This document shows positions 1-10,266 of a DNA stretch of 64,000 nucleotides, piece after piece. Position numbers and translations under genes: made by a program. The notes under the pieces are model-generated. The model had not been told where the DNA came from. It ran no database searches and saw nothing but the letters and a program-made list of their open reading frames with translations. Within the stretch, counting starts at the first letter, position 1. Each line of letters begins with the position of its first letter. Origin of the DNA: Cladorrhinum sp. PSN259 (lineage: Eukaryota > Ascomycota > Sordariomycetes > Sordariales > Podosporaceae); contig MU867093.1 of the NCBI GenBank assembly GCA_033725935.1, positions 367,685 to 431,684 of the forward strand. The letters are read 5' to 3'.

Positions 1-678
1 CCTTCCAGTTCCTGAGTCGGCGAAACACCGTGACATACCTTTGAATCCCGCCTCGGCGAACCACGTCTCGTACTCCTTCACCTCTGCAGCACCGGCAATG
101 CATCCAACATACAAGGCGATGTCGTTCCTCAGCTTCTCAGGAAGTGGCTGCTTCGCGAGGATATCCGACACGGCAACACGGCCACCAGGTTTCAGCAGAC
201 GATACATCTCCTTGAAGACGAGGTGCTTCTCAGCGTGAGGAACAAGGTTGACGACGCAGTTTGAAATGATCAAGTCCGCAATTTCAGACTCGAGCGGGAC
301 AGCCGTGATCTGACCCTTGACGAAGGATGCATTTGTGATGGATCGAGCGGTCTTGATCTTTTCGGCTCGGGAGAGCATGTCATCGTTCATGTCGATGCCG
401 ATGGCCTTGCCTGAGGGACCAATCTTGGATGCGGCGAGAAAGATGTCAAAGCCGGCACCGCTTCCCAAATCAATGACAGTCTCCCCGTCTTTAAGACTGG
501 TGATGGCAAGAGGGTTGCCGCAGCTCAACCCAAGGTTGGCATCCTGGGGGATGCTGGAGAGCTCTTCCTCGCTGTAGCCAAACGACTTGGCAACTGTCTC
601 ACCATATTTGATGCTGGTGGTGCGAGATGCTGCGCTGTAATGCTCGCGGACTTGGTTGTAAATCTCGGTGGTCTCCAT
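1..678 (-). CDS. arsM: Arsenite methyltransferase, 3' part beyond window
   Basis: SAM-dependent methyltransferase of the ArsM/AS3MT family, which methylates trivalent arsenic to mono- and dimethyl forms. The visible first exon (39-678) gives 213 codons from the ATG at 678. Residues 69-76 form the SAM loop (IDLGSGAG). The three cysteines that bind As(III) in this family are all present: C53 in NLGLSCGNP, C141 in SNCVVNLVP and C193 in YVGCIAG. The fourth, N-terminal cysteine of algal ArsM is not seen. A GTATGT donor at 38-33 starts an intron, so the C-terminal part lies left of the window. The gene is divergent from a bZIP gene 426 bp away, a layout that suggests shared control. The family call is firm; the exact product pattern (mono-, di- or trimethyl) cannot be read. 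Confidence 0.88.
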   Translation of the reverse strand, partial: METTEIYNQVREHYSAASRTTSIKYGETVAKSFGYSEEELSSIPQDANLGLSCGNPLAITSLKDGETVIDLGSGAGFDIFLAASKIGPSGKAIGIDMNDDMLSRAEKIKTARSITNASFVKGQITAVPLESEIADLIISNCVVNLVPHAEKHLVFKEMYRLLKPGGRVAVSDILAKQPLPEKLRNDIALYVGCIAGAAEVKEYETWFAEAGFKGMSRCFADSGTGR

Positions 679-1104
679 GATGATGCGGTGATGATATGCC
701 AAAAAAGAAAAATTAAAAAATTGAAGATGATGTTGTGGCAGTTTGCGTTAAGAACGTTTAGAGGAATCGATCGAGCTTTATACTTTTTGACGAGAGATTC
801 AACTCTACTCGACTATGTTCCAAAATCTTCGATCAAGTTTCGGTCTCTATTCACCGGCTGGAAGGCACGTTGATGATGGTGTTGTTGATTGGCATGTCAT
901 CGAAGAATAGCTCAATTGGGAATAGCCTTTCCAGATAACTCCACACTATGAAAAGTCTAACCCGAAACGGACAAAGTTCGGTTTGTCACCAAAGAATTTC
1001 CGTAACAAGACAAATTTCAAGTTTTCAACCTTTGCTCTCATTCTCTTTATCCAACAACCATCATCAAACCGACCAAAAGTTCTGAGACTTGTATTTTCAA
1101 GAAC
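679..1104. promoter_or_regulatory. Shared divergent promoter of arsM and the bZIP gene
   Basis: This 426-bp gap separates the two outward-facing starts of the arsenite methyltransferase and the bZIP factor, so it must hold both promoters. It is A/T-rich near the arsM start. I see no long repeat or open frame with coding character. A binding site for the neighbouring bZIP protein is expected here by inference, but I could not single out one. Confidence 0.5.
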
Positions 1105-1710
1105 ATGCCTCGTCAGAAAAATTTGCAGCATCACATTGTCAAATTCTCAACAAAACCTCCTGGTCACGATGTCGCAAGACAACGAGAGAACCAGCGACGT
1201 CATCGGGCAAGGGTCAAAGAGAAGATGGTCGACCTGGAAGCCACACTTTCCAATACACAATGTGAACTGGAAACCGCGTTGAGGCAAATTGAGAACCTCA
1301 ATGCTGAAGTTCAACGGTTACAGAGTCTTGTTACGACCCCGCAGGCATGCAACTGCAACAATGCGCTCTCTGCTGATACCAGTGCCCCGCCATGGGGTCC
1401 TCTTCTCGACCATGAGCCTGAACAGTTGAGGTCCGTCTCGACAATAGCCACTCCGACAGATCATTCCTCCATCGAGGACCCGGACAACGACTGCCCACTT
1501 CTGCCCCCTCCTCTCGCCGGAGAATCGACCATCACCTGCCGCGACGCCTACGCAATTATCAAGGGCCGAAATGCGCCCTCAGATATCGACACCGAGACAG
1601 TGAATGAGTGGCTGAAGTCGGGCTTTCGGCGGGCGATTATTCCCGGTTCAGGATGCCGAGTCGAAACCCACGTCTTGTTTGCCTTTATAGATCACCTTAC
1701 CTCAACATAA
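1105..1710 (+). CDS. Small bZIP transcription factor
   Basis: A 201-residue intronless protein with a basic region at about residues 24-40 (RQRENQRRHRARVKEK) followed directly by a heptad coiled coil at about 41-75 (LEATL...LETAL...IENL...VQRLQSL). This is the Yap/AP-1-like fungal bZIP layout, which binds DNA as a dimer in the nucleus. Cysteines cluster just after the zipper (C82, C84 in ACNCNN), with more in the C-terminal half. Redox or metalloid-sensing cysteines are known in Yap-type factors, but sensing by this protein is only inferred. The C-terminal ~60 residues, with a conserved-looking block around CRDAYAIIKGR, are not assigned. Divergent placement next to arsM makes it a candidate arsenic-response regulator. 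The ATG at 1105 is the first in frame before the basic region. Confidence 0.82.
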   Translation: MPRQKNLQHHIVKFSTKPPGHDVARQRENQRRHRARVKEKMVDLEATLSNTQCELETALRQIENLNAEVQRLQSLVTTPQACNCNNALSADTSAPPWGPLLDHEPEQLRSVSTIATPTDHSSIEDPDNDCPLLPPPLAGESTITCRDAYAIIKGRNAPSDIDTETVNEWLKSGFRRAIIPGSGCRVETHVLFAFIDHLTST

Positions 1711-2354
1711 AGACATCGGAAGATGTCATTTCTAACCTTTGGCCTTTCCGACCACGAGGGGACCAAGTGGCTGTGGATCGTCAGGGGTAAATCGGTAAAT
1801 CGGCAAGGGTTAGGGGTTGTTGTGACATCCGGGTATCAAGTAATCTATCGAGCCACCATTTAAGCATTGTGGCTTTGCTGAAGTACAATATCAAAACGAG
1901 TGAAGTCGGCAGTCCTCATTCGTAACCATTCATACCATTTGAATTCATCAAGCGAAAGGCAAAAAAAATTCCATATTGTTGAAGGAAAAGGAACCCTTGG
2001 CAGCACGAGACCGCATGCCAAAACTCGTACTCGCGCCTTCAAGCAGTCTCAGTCATGCAGACCATCGGTTTTATTGGTTTAACCTATTGCCAAGGCTGTA
2101 TGATGCACCTGTTCGGCCAGCCTAGGCCCGGTGAGGCAGTGCTAACAGTGGGTTTTCTGCCTGGAACAAGAACAAGGGGGTCCGGGTGCAGGGGGTATTT
2201 CAATTTAATATTACAGGGGCTTGCCCTCCAGTTCCTGTTCCGATCCTTCAACCGAACAAAATCATCCCAACTTTCTTCATTCGTTCCTTTTTTGTTCTTG
2301 TCTTGGATTTTTGTTGTTTGTTAGGAAGAAATAGTCACGCAAACGACGGAAAAT
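1711..2354. other. Intergenic, no gene seen
   Basis: About 640 bp between the bZIP stop and the next start. Short open frames overlap here on both strands but none shows a domain, splice structure or a convincing start. It should contain the bZIP 3' end and the promoter of the following membrane-protein gene; a pyrimidine-rich stretch at 2265-2330 (ttcttcattcgttccttttt) lies just before that gene's ATG. Confidence 0.4.
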
Positions 2355-3277
2355 ATGAACGCCCCCGGTCCTACGATAATACCACCACCAAAATACGCCG
2401 CGTCGCCGTCAACATGGAAATCAAAACTGGCGTTGCGCGGGTTTGCGGCGCTTTGCTGCATTATCGTTGGGGCAGTTGGCGGCTCGATTGCGGCACTCAA
2501 GGACATTGAAGGGGATTTCATGCTTATGCTCGGACCACCGGTGAGTTTGTTTTGGGTCAGATATCGTGGAAGCCAGCAAGCTGATATCAGATCGTTTTCC
2601 CTAGGTTGGCGTCGCATTCGTTTGGAACATCGTCGAGGGCTTCTGCATATGGAAACGACCTGGAAATAGGGGCATCCATCCAGGAGCCATCGTTGCCATT
2701 GATCTAGTACTGTGGATGGTTCTGGCACTCGTGGATTTCTCGTTGGCCGCCGTGGGCTTGGTCTTCTCATCCCAGCGGCTGATCAGGGGAACCTATTATC
2801 ACAACGGCAGTTATTTGAGCGACGACGACGTTGATGAGGAGGAACTTGAACGGCTGCTAAAGTTGGCTGACAAAATCCAAGGAAGAGGTAGAGTAGTTGT
2901 TGGCTTTCTAGGTTTCCTGGTGTAAGTACTGCACTTCCTCTCCCCATCGGGTCTCGCGCTGTGGTCTAACAGATCGTGTCAGGATCGCACATTTTGTCCT
3001 CTTTGTTGTTGGTTGCATGGAGACTCACAGACGTAACCGGATGCCGAAGACTGTTTATGTTGTCCAGCAGCCTATTTATCCTCAGGGAGCGAATGGTCAA
3101 CCTCAGTATCCCCTGGTCCAATATCCTCAACAGCAGTTTTATGCTCCTCCGCCGCCCGGGTTCCAACCGGTGCCAGTGCCGATGCCGATGCAGATGCAGA
3201 TGCAGTCTGCTTCTGCTCAAGCGGCACCATCAAAGCCTGAAGCTCAGCCTTTGGCAGGGCCAGAACGTTACGCTTAG
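2355..3277 (+). CDS. Four-TM membrane protein, MARVEL-like, Pro/Gln-rich tail
   Basis: Three exons (2355-2540, 2605-2921, 2983-3277) join in frame to give 265 residues. Introns carry GTGAGT and GTAAGT donors and CAG/TAG acceptors. Four hydrophobic segments are visible: about residues 25-48 (LALRGFAALCCIIVGAVGG), 53-75, 88-115 (VAIDLVLWMVLALVDFSLAAV) and the last, built across intron 2 (VVVGFLGFLVIAHFVLFVVG). An acidic loop (SDDDVDEEELERLL) sits between TM3 and TM4. The cytosolic tail is rich in Pro, Gln and Met with a PMPMQMQMQ run. The arrangement resembles fungal MARVEL-domain membrane proteins, but no diagnostic motif is present, so the role is unknown. It is convergent with nothing close: low-complexity DNA follows. 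Confidence 0.75.
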
Positions 3278-4000
3278 GACTCCGGCGCAAATTAATAGAT
3301 AGTTTATTGAAGTACTTTTTGAGATAATACCATAATTATTCATTCCCTCCAATCTTACCGGCCCCGATTGGACTATGTTATCAGATACCTGTATGATTGA
3401 TATGACCTTACGTGAATGGCACCAGGAAAGTGCTCTGTCTATATGGGTCCAGAGGGTTAGGCTTCATGATTCAGAGGGAACTTGAACCTGAGGGTTTGAT
3501 CATTGATAGTCTGGCACATAGTGGCTTGATCTTATCAGCGCATCAACTCCTAAAATTGTGTTACTGACTTTCTCCCGGAGCAATCCGGGCTCTTATCCAA
3601 CTTACTGTGAGATTCACTACCAGTCGCCGGAGATGGTGCTTTACATTTCCGGAATAAGCCGGCCACCTCAGAGACAAGCAGACCAAATCGATTAATAAGG
3701 TGGGTACTTTCCCCAGGTTGGGCAAGACTTGTTGGACCTCTTCTCCTCAGTCACACAAAGACCTGGCTACATGTACTTTCTTGCACAAATTTTGACAAAC
3801 ATGAAGCACAAATTACCTGTCTGAATGATATTTCGGGTACGCGGCGATATAACTAGCTCCACGTTGCGACAAGACTCAATCCTGAAAACAAACAAAATCA
3901 AGTACGCTTGCGGGCAGTGCGCTGCGGGTAAAACTGTAGCGTCGGGGACTAATTAGGTAGGTTACATGAAAATAAAAGTACCCGTCCAGTCATGTTAAGA

Positions 4001-4001
<1 letters not shown>

Positions 4002-4038
<37 letters not shown>
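4002..4038. repeat. (TA)n microsatellite
   Basis: An uninterrupted alternating TA tract of roughly 18 units, followed by TTATA. Likely slippage-prone. Confidence 0.9.
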
Positions 4039-4042
<4 letters not shown>

Positions 4043-4370
4043 CGCGCTTTGAAAAAAAGGTGGAAAAGAGCGGATGAAAGAGCGGAAAACTGAAAATTGA
4101 TAAAAAAGATAGTAGCTGGGGGTCCGAGGAGAGGTTAAACCTGAGTAGGATAGAGGAAGTTATAACGAGAAGCATTCTTTTGAAAGAAAGATAAGGGTTG
4201 GTGGTATATTAGGGAAATACTAACTTTAGACAAGAAAGGAGAATACTTTAAAAGAGAATACATAAGGAGAGGGTAATGGACAAGGAAAAATGAAAATCTT
4301 GGAGGGTATGAGGGGAATGGACTGGATTCGGGGGTTGAGGGAGGAGAAAGGAAAAGAATACTATGAAGAA

Positions 4371-4382
4371 GGGGGGGGGGGG
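4371..4382 (+). repeat. G12 homopolymer
   Basis: Twelve consecutive G on the plus strand inside a purine-only stretch; could form G-rich structures and is a likely sequencing weak point. Confidence 0.85.
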
Positions 4383-4924
4383 CAGGTAATGAGAAAGAGG
4401 TACATGTGGGTAGACAAGATCCATGCATTACTAGAAAACAATGGTAATGATAGTCAGTGTTTTTAAAAATTCGAACTTGCCTGTTCAGTCTCCTCAAAGA
4501 ATACTGTCCAGCTCACACATATTGGGCACTTTGAAGCAAAATCACTGGCATGGTTTTATCTTATCCGTTCTGCGGGACAACAAGATACATGTATAATTGA
4601 CACTCCTCGCTGGTCTGCTGATAACTCCCACCGCAGGCATCATGTCAAATATTTCAAAGGGATACGATCCTCACAACGCTATCACCCTACAGCTAAGATG
4701 GGACAGAACACCGTGCAACGTTTAGAAAAGACACACAATAATGCAATTATTTCCGACTCACAAGATACAGTCTTGGCCTGCTAGAACCGAGACTACATCC
4801 ATGTTTTCTAATTTTCCTCAACTAAAACCAGTCAAAACCAAGCAGATTGAATAAGATGCCAGATACCCAAAACTTTCAGCCCGAGAAGAGAACCACAGAA
4901 TCTCAAAAGACTCTCCTTCAATAC

Positions 4925-7346
4925 TTAGATGGCAAGGGGCGTAGAGAGTGTATATGTCCTTGTAGCGCCAGCCAGAGTGACCCAGTAAATAGGTGACTCC
5001 GAGCCCACAGTGTCAACCGTGGCTCCAGTCGCCGATGTGGCACCACCGCGGATTGTGACGGGCACAGGCACGCTGCAGGTATTACCATTAGCGCGGACCG
5101 TCACGCTCACGATGCTATTGCCATCGTTGGCGTAGTTATAGGTCAACTGTGGCGAGCAGTTGCTGGGGTGCATGTCAGCTATTGTCCAGAACAAGTGTGT
5201 TTCAAGTTAAATTGGGACTTACTCAAGGGTCTGACGGTTGACAAACAGACGACCAATATCATCGTGCTTGAGGGTAGTGATCGGCCAGCCGGTCAGGCGA
5301 ACCATCTCCTGGGTGATAACCTCGGTCCAGATCTGAAGGAGTGACAGAGCACCAGTCTGGGAGCCGACTGTAATGGTGTTGACATCACCAGAGCGCATGT
5401 TGGCTTGGTGGAACATGAAGCTGTATAACAAATTAGTAGAGACCCAAAGAACAGGCTTTTGTACGACTCACGGATCAGGCTTCAACCCTAGCAGGTAGCG
5501 GGTGTTGACAAGCTTGGCATCCTTCAGGAGGTTGTTGAAGTCGCCGCTGCCACCGGACGTATCAATCCACTCTTGCAGAGTGCACGCCGCAGTGTCGCAG
5601 TTGTAATAAATGGTGGTTGCCCAGCGGGGAATAATAGTGAGACCGGCGTAGCCGTTCCCTGCCACCGTGCTGATCAGGGGCCAGAATGAATTTGTCTAGG
5701 GGGAAAATCAGCATTGTTACCATCTATTTCTGCCAAACGAGCAAACTTACAGGATTCCTGAGAACGGGTCTTGTGTTGTCGCCAACAACATATCGGATGC
5801 CATTGTCCCACCATGCCCTTATGGCATCACCGTTGTGCAAGCCGGTAATGGCAGGGGGGATGAGACCGCCAGACGAGAACTTGTTGCCATTCCAGAGGCC
5901 GATTTGCTGGAGCCATGCTTTGTTGAAAGCAATTTCCTTGGAAGCATCCGAGTACGTTGCGTTGTTCAACTCCAAATGGGAGAAGGTGTGAGAAACGCCA
6001 GCAAAGACGTTAGGGTTCTGGTTAAACCAGGTGGCGAGATCATCCAGCTTGGCGCAAGTCAAGCTCCAGGGATAAGTGGTAAACGAGGATGGCCAGAGAT
6101 TGGTACCGGTTCCGAGTGGCTTCTGGAACTCCAGTGCGGTGTCCGGTGGCGAGTCATACTCAACCGCGTTGTTCGGGTTGCACGACGCAGCGCTATTGGG
6201 CTTCGCGGTGGCAGCTTCAATATCGCCATTACCGTTGTGTCCAACCTCAATGAAGTAATTGGATCCGGCAGGGAGTCGGGTGTTGATATTGGTCTGCCAG
6301 GTTTTGTGGGTGTTCAAATCGCTGACGCGAGCACGGAAGTTGGCTCCAACCGGTCGATACATGCCTGTCTCCAGATGCATGTCATCAACCTGGGTGCTCA
6401 GGTAGACCTTGCGTTTGCCGACGACTGTTGAATACATCAAGTCAGCTCTTTGCTCATTCCGAGTTGGATTTATTCAAAGACTTACAAACGCCGCGAGTCA
6501 TCCAGTGAATGTAAGCATGCTGCAGGAAGTTGCTGGACTGTGACCAATCGGTAGCGAAACCGATAAACCAAACCATCTGCTGCCTTCGGCCAAAGTTGTT
6601 GATGATAGCAGCGGTAGTGGTACTGGTGAATGTGCCACCGGAGTCTGGGGCAAATGTAGCAACTTGCTCTGCAATAGAGGCATTGGTGATCACTGCAGGA
6701 TAATGCCAAAGTCCGGCGGTGCTTACACCAGCGTTTCTGTTTCTTTGGTTAGCTGATACCACAGCACTAACTCTTATCTTGCAAACTTACATCTTGAGAT
6801 TGGCAGTGGGAAATTTTGAAGTGCTACTGATTTGAATCAACTGTTCCACGCCGGTGTTGCAGCATCCAGCCCCAGCAATGGCAGTCGTGACACCTGTAGG
6901 GCATATGAGTTCCAATTCTGCACGTCATTGGTCAGGTATATTGCAAGGGACGTACCGAGATCAGTGCTAGGGAATGCATCCAGGCGAACCAGGCGAACAC
7001 CAAAGGCAGTTTGATAGTCGTAGATTGTCTGCCACTGAGCGGCGGTAATCGCGCTGGCCCATCCAGAGGCATAGGAATAGGCTACCTCGCTGAGAACAAT
7101 GATACCTCCATAGTTACCCACAGATGCGGATGAGGTCAACGAAGGGAGGGTGATACCAGTTGAGGGGACAATGACGACCTGGTAGGGGATGCCGTAACCC
7201 TGAAGGCCAGAGGTAGCAGTTGTTGCAGAACCGGCATCGCGGGCAAAAATCAAGACGGTATTGGCCGCAGACAGAGCAGCATGACAGCTCCCTGTGCAGA
7301 GTGCCACCAGGGTACCGAATATAGCTGCAGCCCTATAGAGGAACAT
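4925..7346 (-). CDS. agd3: Agd3-like secreted GalNAc-polymer deacetylase (CE18)
   Basis: Seven exons (7346-6956, 6893-6791, 6736-6486, 6424-5751, 5695-5472, 5420-5223, 5162-4925) keep one frame and give 692 residues. It starts with a signal peptide (about residues 1-23, MFLYRAAAIFGTLVALCTG). The deacetylase core shows the metal-binding pattern of this class: D262-D263 in QVDDMHLETG and H394-x3-H398 in GVSHTFSHLEL. In A. fumigatus, Agd3 has an N-terminal carbohydrate-binding module (CBM87) followed by the CE18 domain and partly deacetylates secreted galactosaminogalactan, making it cationic and adhesive. The N-terminal ~240 residues here fit that module. For the last intron an acceptor at CACCCCAG was chosen because the more obvious AATAG brings in a stop. 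It is divergent from the ega3-like gene of the same cluster. Confidence 0.87.
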
Positions 7347-9184
7347 GATGCCGTGTTGACCCCGTGATGGCATGAGAGCCAAGGGAGAAGGACGAGAGGA
7401 GGATATGAATAGATGAACAAATCTCTTGAGTAAGAGCAAAAGGTCCCAGGGAGGTCGGTGTATCCCGGTTGGCCAACAACAAGACTTCTGCCGGGTAACG
7501 AGGTGCAACAGCAACCAAGGCAGTGGCAGACAAACCTCGGAGAAACGATCGACACCGAGATGGCTGCTTGGGTCAAGAAGAACAAACGAGCTGTCAGGTT
7601 TACACAAACACCCTTAAGTATGTCGATGGCATCAGGGCACCATTGGGGTCAGGGGCTAATGTTCCATTCCATGCCAGCCACATTGCGGTCAGCATTGCTT
7701 CTCTGCGCTTCTCATTCCGAGCTACGATGCGTTGCGGCTCGTAAAGTCCAGCCTTGGTATCCTAAAAGGGGAAATGAGGTCCTTGCCATGTGTGTGCGTT
7801 GTCTTCGTAGAGCTGTATTGAGGTCGTGCAGACTATTGGATTCCAGACGGCCCAGGAGGATCAGGTGTCATTGGTGATGGCACGGCGTTAGGCTGCAAAC
7901 CCTGACATCCGACGCCTTGCTGCGTACCTAGTCGAGTGCTGAAAGCCACGTTGAGTGAACTGTGCAGGAACGAGCAGGATTGACTAGGTCTGTGAGGCTC
8001 CCTTGAGTGTGATGATGGAAGGGGATTGGGAGGACCCAAGGTGGCGTGTGTTGTTGAACCGAAATAACAGGATCGATGCAAGTTCGAGCTCAGCTAGCCA
8101 AGAACTATTGGAAACGGATCACACCGTCTCCGCGGGTTTAACGTCTTTCTCTTTCTTCTTTTCGTGCTCAAGTGCCGTGCTGGAAAGAGCGGAACTTGCC
8201 TGAAGTTTTGCAAGTTGAGAAGCTGCAACCCGGACCCAAAAGGGTTCAAACCCACCAATGGAGTTTGCGGAGAAGACCCCTGGCAATTGGGGCGTCTGCC
8301 ACCCTGGCGTGCCTCCCGGGCCTCAGGCGCCGTGGGGTGCCTTCCGTCCCGTTAAAAAAGATGGACATGATCGGCGCAATTTGCAACAAACTTAATTAAA
8401 GAAATAAGCATCCAGCTGATGTTCTCTTTTTATGCATCTAACGGAACACTCTTACGTTCAGCGGTTGCATTGCATATGGGTTGGATTTGGTTAAGCGCCA
8501 TCGGGTCTTGTAAGTGAACCCCTGTCTGATCCCTTGCGTCAAGGTTGCGGCTGGGCAACAAGGTTGCGGCTGGGCAAAGAGGCAGACAGATCACATTTTG
8601 ACCTCGACCTGATTGACCTGGCGGACCGGACGGACCCGAACTGTCGATGCCTGTCGATGCTTCTCTCTGACTGCAGACCCACTGTTAGTGCATTCAGTGA
8701 CTGCCAGCCAATCACTGGCTATTTTTACCTGCCTGTCTAAACAAATGGAGGTAAGACATATCCGTACCTGGGATGGAAGTGAAATTGCGGCAAGCTGAAG
8801 GATCAACGTTCTCTGCCACCCTCAAACTTTCTGGGGGGGTCTTCCAAGGTTACTCTCTGGCGTCAGACACAAACTCGTCGTGATTCCAGAATCGCCGGTG
8901 CCGCTGCCTTCCCCATTTCCGAAATTTCGTATTCTTTTTTGTTGTATTCTCCGAGCTTTGTGTTCACTGTGAATGCTGCGCCCTGTCGCTTCGCATCCCT
9001 GATTTGGCCAATCGTTCTTCGACAACCCATTTACTCCAAGCTCACATTTCACCACTGTCTGTGTGCCGGTTACCTGCAAGTTTCTTGGCTTTGCATTTTA
9101 CATCAACGGTGTCAATAATCCCACATCATCCCGTCCATCAGCGACAACCGGCCCAAAACACCTCCAACATCACACAGAATCAGC
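7347..9184. promoter_or_regulatory. Divergent intergenic region between agd3 and ega3
   Basis: This 1.84-kb gap carries the promoters of the outward-facing agd3-like and ega3-like genes. No frame in it looks coding. It includes a perfect 19-bp tandem duplication and a nearby 10-bp one. CT-rich stretches occur near 8140-8165. Control sites for cluster regulators (StuA and MedA control this cluster in Aspergillus) may lie here, but I could not identify a convincing site by eye. Confidence 0.45.
8540..8577 (+). repeat. 19-bp perfect tandem duplication
   Basis: Two exact head-to-tail copies of CAAGGTTGCGGCTGGGCAA in the agd3-ega3 intergenic region. A second small duplication, CTGTCGATGC twice, lies at about 8641-8660. 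Confidence 0.9.
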
Positions 9185-10201
9185 ATGGAGCCCAAGTCCC
9201 CCAACGACGACCTGCCCAAGGGTTTTGGAGCTGACATGACCCGCCCTCCGAGAATATCTCGACGCCAAAAATTGACTCTTTCGGCAATCGTTGTTGTGGT
9301 GATTATTGCCATAGCACTTGGTGTTGGCCTGGGTCTCGGATTGAAACACCTTGACGATGACGATGACGATGAGGAACCAGTCCCAACGTTCACCAGTTCA
9401 CCAGCTCCGATACCAACGGCAGTGTGGGAACCGCGTGCCAACTCATCATGGCAAATCATTCTCAACTCGGTCCTGGACATTGATCCCAACAGCCCGAGCG
9501 TTGAGCCTGATGTTGAAGTTTACGATATCGACATGTTCATTCACCAAAACACCCAAGTCATTCCCAGTCTGCACAAACTCGGCAAAAAAGTCATCTGTTA
9601 CTTCAGTGCCGGCTCATATGAGCCCGACCGCCCAGATTCGTCCCAGTTTCAGTCATCAGATATCGGCAAAGACTTGAAAGGATGGCCTGGTGAGCGCTGG
9701 CTCGACATTCGCAGCACTTCAATCCGCAACATCATGGCTGCAAGGATCGAGATTGCTAGCAAGATGGGTTGTGATGCTGTCGACCCGGACAATCTCGATG
9801 GGTATCAGAATGAGAACGGCAAAGATCTCACCTCGGCGGACTCGGCTGACTTTGCAATCTTCCTGGCAAACGAGGCCCACAAGCGAAATTTGGGTATTGG
9901 ACTCAAGAATGCCGGAGAGATCGTCAAAGCTGTCCTACCTCAGATGCAGTTTGCGGTGAACGAGCAATGTGCGCAGTACGAGAACTGTGCCATGTTTTCT
10001 CCCTTCATCGATGCCAACAAACCTGTTTTCCACATCGAGTACCCCGACGGAGCACCCCGGAGCGTTAGCGCCACAGATAAGAACAACGCCTGCTCGGCAC
10101 CCGGTGCTAGAGGTTTCAGCACGATAATCAAGGGCATGAACCTGAACGGTTGGGCTCAGTACTGCGACGGTCGCACAGTTGAGACAAAGGTCTTTAGCTG
10201 A
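9185..10201 (+). CDS. ega3: Ega3-like endo-alpha-1,4-galactosaminidase (GH114)
   Basis: Intronless, 338 residues. It is a type II membrane protein: a short basic cytosolic N-terminus, one TM helix at about residues 31-53 (TLSAIVVVVIIAIALGVGLG), an acidic stem (DDDDDDEE) and an outer TIM-barrel domain. GH114 signatures are clear: YDIDMF at 113-118, VICYFSAGSYE at 136-146, the acidic VDPDNLDGY at 199-207 (D200, D202) and E260 in FAVNEQC. In A. fumigatus Ega3, an Asp and a Glu at the corresponding places are catalytic, and the enzyme cleaves GalN-rich (deacetylated) regions of galactosaminogalactan. It is followed only 65 bp later by the sph3-like gene on the same strand. ATG at 9185 is the natural start. 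Confidence 0.9.
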   Translation: MEPKSPNDDLPKGFGADMTRPPRISRRQKLTLSAIVVVVIIAIALGVGLGLGLKHLDDDDDDEEPVPTFTSSPAPIPTAVWEPRANSSWQIILNSVLDIDPNSPSVEPDVEVYDIDMFIHQNTQVIPSLHKLGKKVICYFSAGSYEPDRPDSSQFQSSDIGKDLKGWPGERWLDIRSTSIRNIMAARIEIASKMGCDAVDPDNLDGYQNENGKDLTSADSADFAIFLANEAHKRNLGIGLKNAGEIVKAVLPQMQFAVNEQCAQYENCAMFSPFIDANKPVFHIEYPDGAPRSVSATDKNNACSAPGARGFSTIIKGMNLNGWAQYCDGRTVETKVFS

Positions 10202-10266
10202 GCTTTGTCCCGCCGTCTTTTTTCCATTTGCTTTGGAATGCCCGGAGCTTTCCCGACTTTTACAAA

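Larger units (their letters stand above)
3278..4924. other. Gene-free low-complexity region
   Basis: About 1.65 kb between the membrane-protein gene and the 3' end of the agd3-like gene. Open frames are short and compositionally biased. The stretch holds a (TA)n tract, a 12-base G run and a markedly purine-rich plus strand from about 4040 to 4440. I see no domain or RNA gene. Confidence 0.5.

Noticed and set aside
2321..2770. 149-codon minus-strand frame opposite the membrane-protein gene
   Set aside because: It is antisense to a spliced gene with clear TM segments and lacks any motif.
10228..10266. Upstream start of the sph3 frame at 10228
   Set aside because: The codon at 10228 is TTG, not ATG, and no conserved residues precede the ATG at 10267.
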